From Maribacter sp. (lineage in GTDB: Bacteria > Bacteroidota > Bacteroidia > Flavobacteriales > Flavobacteriaceae), in contig DRFI01000025.1 in assembly GCA_011050675.1 (NCBI GenBank), forward strand, positions 214,669 to 278,668: a stretch of 64,000 bases of DNA, written 5' to 3'. Position numbers and translations under genes: made by a program. Each line of letters opens with the position of its first letter. Position 1 is the stretch's first letter. Below are positions 37,782 to 46,144 of this stretch, one piece after another. The notes beneath the pieces were generated by a model. The model had not been told where the DNA came from and searched no databases. It worked only from the letters and a program-made list of their open reading frames with translations.

Positions 37782-37944
37782 TGTATTTTACACTATATCC
37801 TTTAAATTCTTGATTCGATATTTCTATCTTAACCAAATAATGTTCATTAATTAATATTTAATTTAAGCTGAATAAAGAGATTTGTTTTTCTTTATCAGAT
37901 AATCCGTAATTAAGAAATTCAATATCATTTATTATACTTATTCT

Positions 37945-37979
37945 ATCGCAATTTTATAATCTAAAGTAGTAATTGCGAT
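37945..37979. repeat. 9-bp inverted repeat upstream of the GH115-like gene
   Basis: ATCGCAATT (37945-37953) and AATTGCGAT (37971-37979), perfect arms with a 17-nt spacer, about 95 bp before the ATG. Could be an operator or an RNA stem; no assigned binder. Confidence 0.5.
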
Positions 37980-38072
37980 TGTATTTTAACCTGTATAAAT
38001 GGGCTAATACATTTAGTAATTTAAAAAAATTCATTGTCTCAAAATTCCAAGTAAATAGAAAGACCTAAGCGA

Positions 38073-40127
38073 ATGATTGAAAAATATAGATTAACACAAT
38101 TTTTATTACTTACCATTTGCATGATATTTTGCTTGGCATGTAATACTGGTGTTGAACAACTATCATCTGTTTATTTAATAACAGGTGAAAATTCTAGTGA
38201 TGTAGAAGTTTCTACAATAAACGATTTAAAGAACGATTTAGAAAAAGTTTTAAAAGAGGAGATACACATAGTAAAAGAAGGTGTGCAAATTCCTAATAAA
38301 TCTTTGGTTTTTATACTAGGTACAGCAAATTCCAATTCCATTATTACTGATATGGTGACAACTGGAGAATTGGTTTTGTCAAATGTAAAACCTGGTCCAA
38401 GAGGTGGTATTTGGTCTAAGAATACATATGACGATTCTGATGCTATTGTAATTGCAGGATCAGATGTACAAGGGTTACAATATGCAATTTATGATTACTC
38501 AAAAGAAGTTTTAAGTGTAGATCCATTGGAATATTGGACAGGTAAAAGCCCAGTGGCATTAAAAGCCAATGATGTTTACAATTTTGAGTCAAAAACAATT
38601 GCACCACCTAAAGTTCCCAACTTAACATACTTTGAAAATGATGTGGATGAATTGGCAAACTACAGAGGAGAGTTATTAAAGTACGATTGGGAGAGCTATA
38701 CAGAAATGATTAATTCATTGGTACGTCTGCGTTACAATTCTATTCAACTCTTCGATATGTTGGGCAGACCAGAGTTTTTTATTAGACCAGAGTATAAAGC
38801 CCTAAAGCCAGATTATCAAATAGACATTGAGTATGTAGATAAAATGATTGACTATGCGCATGAAAAAGGAATGAAGATAGCTGTAGATTTTGCTCTAGGT
38901 TATCAAATTCATCCTATGGATGCCGAGAAGGCAGATTGTTGGAAAAAATATAAGGCAGATTGGCTGCAGGCTTGGCGCTTCTATTTTGAGAATACACCAT
39001 TGGCAAAAACAGATATTTTTATTTTAAGACCACGTCATCAAGTTTGGGATTGGAAGTATGAAAGTACTTGTGGGGAAAGCAAAATTGAAGTGTTCAATGA
39101 AGTTTATGCAGCTTTTGGTGAACTAGTGGATGAATATAAACCAGATTCTCAAAAAGTATTGGTGTGCTATTCCGATGGTATGGAAATGTGGAACGAAGGT
39201 TTTAGACCACCTGCAGATTGGACAGTACTTTGGTCTGATCACGGCTTTGGTGAATTTGAACATATGCCAAACACTACAGATGGGTATGATTTTGGAACGT
39301 ATATGCATGCCGGTTATTGGTTGAACCATACCGTTCATAATCCTTATCCAGAGAAAGTAGAGTCGGTAATGAAAGAAATGTTTCAAAAATATGAGGCTGA
39401 TAAGTATTGCTTAGTTAACGGACAAAATTTTAGACCATTTTTATTAAACCTAGTGGCTTATAGTGAAGTTTGTAATAATCCAGATACTTTTAATGCAGAT
39501 GCTTTTTATAAAGAATGGACAGAACAATATTTTACACCTAAAGCAGCAGAACATGCCGTGCAATCAATGAAATGGTTAAGTGAAGCTCAAGAAGGTAGAA
39601 AAGGTTATGTAGAACATTTATGGGAAATTAGAGAAGTTGTTTCATACCTTTCTAATGCACCGATTGTAAGACCAGGTAAATCTCCAATACCTTATGATTA
39701 TAATCGAGTAACTGGCGATATAGAGAATACAAAAAAAGTGAAAGAAATTTTAAAAAAATCACTTTCAGAAGCAGAATTAGGATATGAAATAATGAAGAGG
39801 AACGATAATTTTTATCACTCTTATATTCTTCTTCCTACTCAGCTTTATTCTGATTTAATAGCTTTTGAAACTGAACTACATGCTATGACATTGCTTAAAA
39901 AACAGTTTGAAATTACTAAGCATAAAAAGTATTTAAACGAAGCAATTTCTTTATTGCCCACGGCAAAAAATAAACTTAAAATCGTTTTTGATCATAGAAG
40001 TTCTGGGGATATTGATGCCAAATGGAAAAATTGGTATTCAATAGCGAATAGAAGACAAAATAATGGTTTTCCTACGTATGAAATGCTTGATGCGATTGAG
40101 GCTAACCTTAATAAAATGACACTTTAA
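38073..40127 (+). CDS. Short GH115-like glycosidase lipoprotein
   Basis: 684 aa. Lipobox CLAC (Cys23). Not a standard GH115, but it follows GH115 block by block when compared with the true GH115 encoded at 46107-49112. GSDVQGLQYAIYDYSKEVLSVDPLEYW matches GSDRRGTAYGILELSRKIGVSPWEWW across two stretches; LVRLRYNSIQLFDMLG matches LLRLRANTIWPAMH; VLWSDHGFGEFE (W387, D389) matches VWTDDNYGYIR; MHAGYWLNH (H412) matches HTSYWGRPH. The GH115 C-terminal domains are missing. It is likely an exo-acting enzyme on a glucuronate-like or related alpha-linked sugar, surface- or periplasm-facing. Function is inference. Confidence 0.7.
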   Translation: MIEKYRLTQFLLLTICMIFCLACNTGVEQLSSVYLITGENSSDVEVSTINDLKNDLEKVLKEEIHIVKEGVQIPNKSLVFILGTANSNSIITDMVTTGELVLSNVKPGPRGGIWSKNTYDDSDAIVIAGSDVQGLQYAIYDYSKEVLSVDPLEYWTGKSPVALKANDVYNFESKTIAPPKVPNLTYFENDVDELANYRGELLKYDWESYTEMINSLVRLRYNSIQLFDMLGRPEFFIRPEYKALKPDYQIDIEYVDKMIDYAHEKGMKIAVDFALGYQIHPMDAEKADCWKKYKADWLQAWRFYFENTPLAKTDIFILRPRHQVWDWKYESTCGESKIEVFNEVYAAFGELVDEYKPDSQKVLVCYSDGMEMWNEGFRPPADWTVLWSDHGFGEFEHMPNTTDGYDFGTYMHAGYWLNHTVHNPYPEKVESVMKEMFQKYEADKYCLVNGQNFRPFLLNLVAYSEVCNNPDTFNADAFYKEWTEQYFTPKAAEHAVQSMKWLSEAQEGRKGYVEHLWEIREVVSYLSNAPIVRPGKSPIPYDYNRVTGDIENTKKVKEILKKSLSEAELGYEIMKRNDNFYHSYILLPTQLYSDLIAFETELHAMTLLKKQFEITKHKKYLNEAISLLPTAKNKLKIVFDHRSSGDIDAKWKNWYSIANRRQNNGFPTYEMLDAIEANLNKMTL

Positions 40128-40128
40128 A

Positions 40129-42465
40129 TTGAAACGAATGACATTTGCTCACACATTTAAAAACAGCGTTGTCTTACTAAGTATTTCAATCTTGCTTTTA
40201 GGTTCATGTAAAAAACAGTCCAACGAAACTAAAACAGTCGATACACAAGAGATTGACTACACGGCAAAAGTATATCCGCTTTTAGATACAGAAAACTCTA
40301 GGTGGTTTTACTTCTCATCGGCAAGTAGACCTTTTGGTATGGTGAACCTTAGTCCAGATACTCAAATTGGAGGTGCTTGGGGTAGTGGCTACCGTTACAA
40401 GACAGATACGATAAAAGGCTTTAGCCACATTCATGCATGGCAAATGTCTGGTATTTCGGTTATGCCAGTAACTATAAATGAGAAAACCAAAAGTGATATT
40501 TTTAATGATTTCTATTCAAAATTCAATCATGACAAAGAGTTCGTTACTCCAGGTTATCATAAAGTTGAATTAGAGCGATATGCAATAGAAGCACAACTAA
40601 CTAGCACTAAAAGGGTTGGTTTCCATCAGTATACTTACCCAGAAAATGAAGAGGAAAAAGCAGTCCTTTTTAATCTGAATACCTTGTTAGGTCCAAGTAG
40701 TAATATAGATGGAGTTTTAGAACGAAATTCTGAAAGTGAACTTTCAGGTAAAGTAACGATGGAGCCTACACATAGGCGTCCAAAACCTATGACGGTTTAT
40801 TTTAAAGTACAATTGAATACTAACATATCTTCCGTTAAAAAGGATGATAGTACGGGTAATTATCTCATTGTATTAGATGAAAACAAGAATAATGTTTTAA
40901 TGAAGGTAGGTATTTCTTATACCTCGGTTGCCAATGCTGAATTTAATATAGCTACAGAATTGCCTGACTGGCAGTTTGAGGATATTAGAAGTGAAGCAAA
41001 ACAAGAATGGAATAATTTGTTGGGTAGAATTGATGTTAAAGGTGGTTCCGACCAAGATCAAAGAAGATTTTACACAGATTTGTGGCATGCGTTACAGGGA
41101 CGTAGAATTATAAATGATGTAAATGGTGCTTATCCAGATAATACGGGTGATACTTTTAGAATAGGTCAATTGCCACTAGATGCTAAAGGCGAACCTAAAT
41201 TCAATCATTTTAATTCAGATTCTTTTTGGGGAGCGCAATGGACTTTGAATACCCTGTGGGGATTGGTATATCCTGATATAATGTATGATTTCTCCAATTC
41301 TTTAATGCAGTATTATAAAGATGGCGGACTCATACCACGTGGTCCTTCAGGAGGTAATTATACTTATGTAATGACAGGGGCAAGTGCCACACCTTTTTTG
41401 GTTACCTCAATTCAAAAAGGAATTATTGTAGATGAATTGGAAGCCGTTTATCAAGCTTTAAAGAAAAATCATTTAGCTGGCGGAATTATGGAAAAAGCTG
41501 GTTATGAGCATACGACTAATGTTGGCGGTGGCTTAAAATACTATATGGATCAAGGTTATGTGCCTTACCCTATTCCTGAAGGTAAATATGGCAGCCATCA
41601 AGATGGTGCTAGCTTAACAATGGAATATGCTTATCAAGATTGGACTTTAGCGCAATTAGCGAAAAAAATGGACCATAAGGAAGACTATGATTATTTTCTA
41701 GCGAGGTCTTCTAATTACAAAAATGTTTTTGATTCAGAAATAGGATGGATGCGCCCAAAAAATGTTGAAGGTAAATGGAAAACGAATTATGATCCGTACC
41801 AAGCAGAAAATGGTTTTATAGAATCTAATGGAGCACAATCTACATGGTTTGTTCCTCATGATATAAAAGGTTTGGCAAACTTAATGGGAGGTGAAGATGC
41901 AGCGATTAAAAAGCTAAACGAACAATTTGAAACCGCGGAGGCTTTAGGTTTTACTGCTGGTACATCGCATTCTTTAGAAATGCATCCGGAGTATAGTAGA
42001 ATTCCAATCAATTTCGGGAATCAACCCTCAATACAGACAGCTTTTATTTTCAGTCAATTAGGTAGACCAGACCTTACGCAACTTTGGTCAAGAAAAGTGG
42101 CAAAAACCGTTTTTGGCGGTTTGTCACCATCCACTGGGTATAACGGTGATGAAGATCAAGGATTAATGGGCAGTTTGGCTGTACTTATTAAAATTGGAAT
42201 ATTTCAAATTAATGGTGGTACCGAAGCGAACCCAGAGTACCAAATAGGAAGCCCTATTTTCGATGAGGTCAAGATTAAATTGAATAAGGATTTTTATAGT
42301 GGCGATCTATTTATCATAAAGGCGAACAACAATAGTGATGCTAATTTTTATGTATCAGAAGCTGAATTTAATGGAACGTCTATAGAAGCTAATAGCTTAA
42401 GGCATGAAGACATTGTAAAAGGGGGCGAGCTGAATTTGAATATGGTTTCAAAGCCTTTAGATTAG
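40129..42465 (+). CDS. GH92 alpha-mannosidase lipoprotein
   Basis: 778 aa. Lipobox LGSC. Calcium-dependent exo-alpha-mannosidase family. Visible blocks: RPFGMVNLSPDTQ, GFSHIHAWQMSG, FHQYTYP, TDLWHALQGRR, PRGPSGGNYTYVMTG, EYAYQDWTLAQLAKKM, WMRPKN and GYNGDEDQGLMG with the acidic pair of the catalytic base. The listed start is TTG at 40129, one base after the previous stop; ATG at 40138 (fourth codon) is equally possible. It would remove terminal alpha-mannose from the PUL substrate. Confidence 0.9.
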   Translation: MKRMTFAHTFKNSVVLLSISILLLGSCKKQSNETKTVDTQEIDYTAKVYPLLDTENSRWFYFSSASRPFGMVNLSPDTQIGGAWGSGYRYKTDTIKGFSHIHAWQMSGISVMPVTINEKTKSDIFNDFYSKFNHDKEFVTPGYHKVELERYAIEAQLTSTKRVGFHQYTYPENEEEKAVLFNLNTLLGPSSNIDGVLERNSESELSGKVTMEPTHRRPKPMTVYFKVQLNTNISSVKKDDSTGNYLIVLDENKNNVLMKVGISYTSVANAEFNIATELPDWQFEDIRSEAKQEWNNLLGRIDVKGGSDQDQRRFYTDLWHALQGRRIINDVNGAYPDNTGDTFRIGQLPLDAKGEPKFNHFNSDSFWGAQWTLNTLWGLVYPDIMYDFSNSLMQYYKDGGLIPRGPSGGNYTYVMTGASATPFLVTSIQKGIIVDELEAVYQALKKNHLAGGIMEKAGYEHTTNVGGGLKYYMDQGYVPYPIPEGKYGSHQDGASLTMEYAYQDWTLAQLAKKMDHKEDYDYFLARSSNYKNVFDSEIGWMRPKNVEGKWKTNYDPYQAENGFIESNGAQSTWFVPHDIKGLANLMGGEDAAIKKLNEQFETAEALGFTAGTSHSLEMHPEYSRIPINFGNQPSIQTAFIFSQLGRPDLTQLWSRKVAKTVFGGLSPSTGYNGDEDQGLMGSLAVLIKIGIFQINGGTEANPEYQIGSPIFDEVKIKLNKDFYSGDLFIIKANNNSDANFYVSEAEFNGTSIEANSLRHEDIVKGGELNLNMVSKPLD

Positions 42466-42494
42466 GATAACTTGTTTACTTAGAAATCGAGATA

Positions 42495-45080
42495 ATGCGT
42501 GTATCACATAGAACTAGATTAATGAAGAGGAGTTTTTTGTATTTAATTACGGTTTGTTTATTGCCAATTTTAAGTTTAGCACAAAATCAATGGGAGTTTC
42601 AAAACCAAGATTTACCATTAGAAACACGGGTAGATGATTTAATGGATAGACTTACTGTTGAAGAAAAGATATCTATGTTGATATCTACTGCAGAGGCAAT
42701 ACCAAGGTTAGAAGTAGAAAATTATTACCATGGTAACGAAGCTTTGCATGGTGTAGTAAAAGGAGGTCGATTTACTGTTTTTCCACAAGCTGTGGCATTG
42801 GCGTCAACATGGAATCCAAATTTAATTCATCAAGTTTCAACGGCTATTTCAGATGAAGCTAGAGGTAAATGGAATTTCTATAACCAAGGCAAAGAGCAAA
42901 AGAATGTATACAGCGATTTATTGACATTTTGGTCCCCCACAATAAATATGGCTAGAGATCCACGCTGGGGTAGAACTCCTGAAACCTATGGTGAAGATCC
43001 CTACTTAACGAGTAGAATTGGAGTTTCTTTTGTAAAGGGTTTACAAGGCGATGATGATAAATATTTAAAGGTAGTTTCTACACCGAAGCATTTTGTAGCC
43101 AATAACCAAGAAGAAAACAGGTTTGCTTACAACGCCAATATTTCAGAAAAATCTTTACGTGAATATTATTTCCCTGCTTATAAATTGGCTGTTCAAGAGG
43201 GAGATGCACAATCTATCATGAGTGCATACAATGCTTTAAATGGGGTGCCTAGTACAGCAAATGATTGGCTATTGAATACTGTTCTAAGAGATGAATGGGG
43301 GTTTGAGGGTTATGTAGTTAGTGATTGTGGTGCGCCGACCTATATTCAAAAATCGCACAAGTATGTTACAACAAAAGAACAGGCTGCTAAGGTAGCTATA
43401 GAAGGTGGATTGGATTTGGAGTGTGGAGACGATATTTATGCAGAACATTTGTTGAAGGCATATGAAAATGGACTGGTTTCTCAAGAAAATATAGATAAAG
43501 CGGTGAAAAGAGTTTTAACCGCTCGTTTCAAATTAGGGATTTTTGATAAGATTGACGATAACCCGTATACCAAAATACCTCCCGATGTAATAGGTTCTAA
43601 AAAGCATCAAGAACTGGCTTTGGAGACGTCAAGACAATCTATGGTTTTGTTGAAGAATCAAAATGATATTTTGCCTTTAAATGTAAATGATATAAAAAAA
43701 ATAGCGGTTGTCGGTTTTAATGCAAATCAAGTTGTTTTTGGCGATTATAGTGGTCTTCCCGTAATTAAACCCATATCTCCATTGGAAGGTATTAGAAATA
43801 AAGTAGGTGATAAAGCAGAGGTCACTTATGTGAAATGGAAAACGGCGGCTAGAAATTTAAATTTAATTGAAGCAGAAAATTTGGTGAATGACCAAACTGG
43901 TGAATCTGGTTTGTACGGGGAATATTATGATGACAAATTCTTAGAGGGTACACCACAAACTCGTGTAGATAACGTAGTGAATTTTAATCCAGTTAATAAT
44001 CCGCCAGATCCTTATACCAACTTCCGCCATAAATCTATGCGCTGGTCTGGATACATAACTCCAAACTTTTCAGGGATGTATAAAATTGGGGTGAATTCTG
44101 ATGATGGGATTAGAATGTGGTTGAATGGAGAACTGGTCGTAGATGAATGGCACAATCGTGGTATGACTACAGACCAGGTAGAAATAGATATGAAGGCGGG
44201 TGAAAAGTACGCTATCAAATTAGAGTATTTTGATAATGGAGGCGATGCCATTTGTCAATTGCTTTGGGAAGTACCTACAACAACAGACGATTTATATAAG
44301 GAAGACAAGCAAGTTGCAAAGGAGAGTGATTATGTGATTGCTGTAATGGGTATTAATAAATCTATTGAAAAGGAAGGTCGCGATAGAACTTCGTTAGAGT
44401 TGCCAGAAGACCAGGTCAATTATTTAAAAGAAATATATACCGAGAACAAAAACCTAATTGTTGTTTTGGTTGCAGGGAGCTCTTTGGCTATTAATTGGAT
44501 GGATGAAAATGTACCTGCAATTGTAGATGCATGGTATCCTGGTGAAGCTGGTGGTACTGCCATTGCAGATGTATTATTCGGCGATTATAACCCTGCGGGT
44601 AGATTGCCTTTTACGTTTTATAAGTCGGTTTTAGATTTGCCTGATATGGATGACTATGAAGTGTCTAACGGTAGAACGTATATGTATTTTAAGGGCGATG
44701 TTCTGTATCCTTTCGGCTATGGATTAAGTTATACCCAATTCCAATACGATAAACTGAAAGTGAAGACTAAATCTGATGAGTTATCGATTTCTGTAACAGT
44801 TGAAAACACCGGAAAGTCTAATGGTGATGAGGTAGTACAACTGTATTATACCGTAAATAATTCAGCTGTTAAAAGACCTATTAAAAAAATGATAGGGTTT
44901 GAAAGAACTAGCTTAAGTGTTGGCGAATCAAAATATATTGAATTTAAAGTCTCCAAAAATGACCTGCAGTATTGGGATGAAAATTCTAAACAATGGACAT
45001 TTGAAAAAGGTGAGTATCAATTTATGGTAGGCGCATCTTCTAAAGATATACGACTTCAAAAATCAAAAATTTTAAAATAA
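42495..45080 (+). CDS. GH3 beta-glycosidase with inserted PA14 domain
   Basis: 861 aa from ATG 42495; the second ATG at 42522 (MKRSFLYLITVCLLPILSLAQ split at the signal) gives a cleaner signal peptide and is probably the real start. The GH3 N-domain runs to ~340 with YHGNEALHGV, TPKHFVANN and VVSDCGAP holding the nucleophile (Asp277 from 42495). The C-domain is interrupted at about 465-600 by a PA14 domain (SGMYKIGVNSDDGIRMWLNG). An Fn3-like domain ends the protein. Likely beta-glucosidase or beta-xylosidase. It overlaps the next gene by one base. Confidence 0.92.
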   Translation: MRVSHRTRLMKRSFLYLITVCLLPILSLAQNQWEFQNQDLPLETRVDDLMDRLTVEEKISMLISTAEAIPRLEVENYYHGNEALHGVVKGGRFTVFPQAVALASTWNPNLIHQVSTAISDEARGKWNFYNQGKEQKNVYSDLLTFWSPTINMARDPRWGRTPETYGEDPYLTSRIGVSFVKGLQGDDDKYLKVVSTPKHFVANNQEENRFAYNANISEKSLREYYFPAYKLAVQEGDAQSIMSAYNALNGVPSTANDWLLNTVLRDEWGFEGYVVSDCGAPTYIQKSHKYVTTKEQAAKVAIEGGLDLECGDDIYAEHLLKAYENGLVSQENIDKAVKRVLTARFKLGIFDKIDDNPYTKIPPDVIGSKKHQELALETSRQSMVLLKNQNDILPLNVNDIKKIAVVGFNANQVVFGDYSGLPVIKPISPLEGIRNKVGDKAEVTYVKWKTAARNLNLIEAENLVNDQTGESGLYGEYYDDKFLEGTPQTRVDNVVNFNPVNNPPDPYTNFRHKSMRWSGYITPNFSGMYKIGVNSDDGIRMWLNGELVVDEWHNRGMTTDQVEIDMKAGEKYAIKLEYFDNGGDAICQLLWEVPTTTDDLYKEDKQVAKESDYVIAVMGINKSIEKEGRDRTSLELPEDQVNYLKEIYTENKNLIVVLVAGSSLAINWMDENVPAIVDAWYPGEAGGTAIADVLFGDYNPAGRLPFTFYKSVLDLPDMDDYEVSNGRTYMYFKGDVLYPFGYGLSYTQFQYDKLKVKTKSDELSISVTVENTGKSNGDEVVQLYYTVNNSAVKRPIKKMIGFERTSLSVGESKYIEFKVSKNDLQYWDENSKQWTFEKGEYQFMVGASSKDIRLQKSKILK

Positions 45081-46144
45081 TGAAACAGACCATTACTTTG
45101 TGTATGTTACTTTTAGTATTTGCATTTGTTGGCTGTAAAAGCAACAATGTGGCATTAAACAATATTCAAGTAATTGGTAGTCACAATTCATACAAAATAG
45201 CCATTGAAGCACCTTTATATGACTATTTACATACCCTTGAGCCAAAGAAAATGGAAAGCTTGCAATACACCCATATTTCTTTGGAGGAACAATTGAATTT
45301 AGGTTTACGGAATTTAGAGTTAGATGTTTATTATGACCCAAAAGGAGGACATTTTTCTAACCCTAAGGGATTAGAAATAGTAAAATCTCTAGGTCAAGAA
45401 CCATTGGCTTTTGATGTGGAAGAAAAGCTAAAACAACCTGGACTTAAAATGTTTCATGTTCAAGATATTGATTTTAGAAGTCACCACTTATTGTTTAAAG
45501 ACGGGTTAAAAACTTTGAAAAAATGGTCAGATAATAATCCCAATCACACACCTATAATAGTACTCGTGAATACTAAAGATCAAAAAGTATCGCAAACAAG
45601 AGAACCTTTGGCATTTGATAAAAATGCTTTAGATGCGCTTGATGATGAAATACAGAGTGTACTACCTGCAAATCAATTAATAACTCCCGATGATGTTAGG
45701 GGTGATTTCGAATCTCTTGAAAAAGCTATTTTGACAAAAGGGTGGCCAAGTTTAAACAACGTAAAAGGAAAGTTCTTATTTGTGTTAGACGAAAAGGAGG
45801 AGAGAATTAATAATTACCTATTAGGTCATGAATCACTAAAAGGAAGAGCCCTTTTTGTAAATAGTAAAGAGGGTAATCCAGAAGCGGCATTTAGAATAGT
45901 GAATAATCCAGTTAAAGAGTTAACGTATATTATAGAACTGGTTTCTAAAGGGTATATGGTTCGTACAAGGGCAGATGCCAGTACTAAAGAAGCAAGAACA
46001 AATGATTATGAAAAGTTTGAAAAGGCAAAGGCATCAGGAGCACAAGTAATATCTACAGATTATTATGTGCCTTCTACCTTATTTGATTCTGATTATAAAG
46101 TGATTTTTGAAGATGGAACGTATGAGAAAATTAAGAAAAAGTAA
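45080..46144 (+). CDS. Ca-dependent PI-PLC-like lipoprotein (PI-PLC-C1 family)
   Basis: 354 aa. Lipobox FVGC (Cys19). Phospholipase C-type core: IQVIGSHNSYKIAI with the first catalytic His, LNLGLRNLELDVYYDP with the metal-site Glu/Asp, MFHVQDIDFRSHH with the second His, and TPIIVLVNTKDQK. The family cleaves inositol phospholipids between lipid and phosphate. Its place inside a glycosidase operon, next to an inositol oxygenase regulon member, is unusual. Start overlaps the GH3 stop (TAATG); its end overlaps the GH115 gene. Confidence 0.8.
   Translation: MKQTITLCMLLLVFAFVGCKSNNVALNNIQVIGSHNSYKIAIEAPLYDYLHTLEPKKMESLQYTHISLEEQLNLGLRNLELDVYYDPKGGHFSNPKGLEIVKSLGQEPLAFDVEEKLKQPGLKMFHVQDIDFRSHHLLFKDGLKTLKKWSDNNPNHTPIIVLVNTKDQKVSQTREPLAFDKNALDALDDEIQSVLPANQLITPDDVRGDFESLEKAILTKGWPSLNNVKGKFLFVLDEKEERINNYLLGHESLKGRALFVNSKEGNPEAAFRIVNNPVKELTYIIELVSKGYMVRTRADASTKEARTNDYEKFEKAKASGAQVISTDYYVPSTLFDSDYKVIFEDGTYEKIKKK

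Larger units (their letters stand above)
37704..38072. other. Intergenic region between susD and the GH115-like gene
   Basis: 369 bp, no ORF. It contains a hairpin at 37763-37781, an inverted repeat at 37945-37979 and AT-rich DNA. I see no TCCAT pair, so the downstream glycosidase genes probably depend on read-through from susC or on another signal. Confidence 0.6.
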
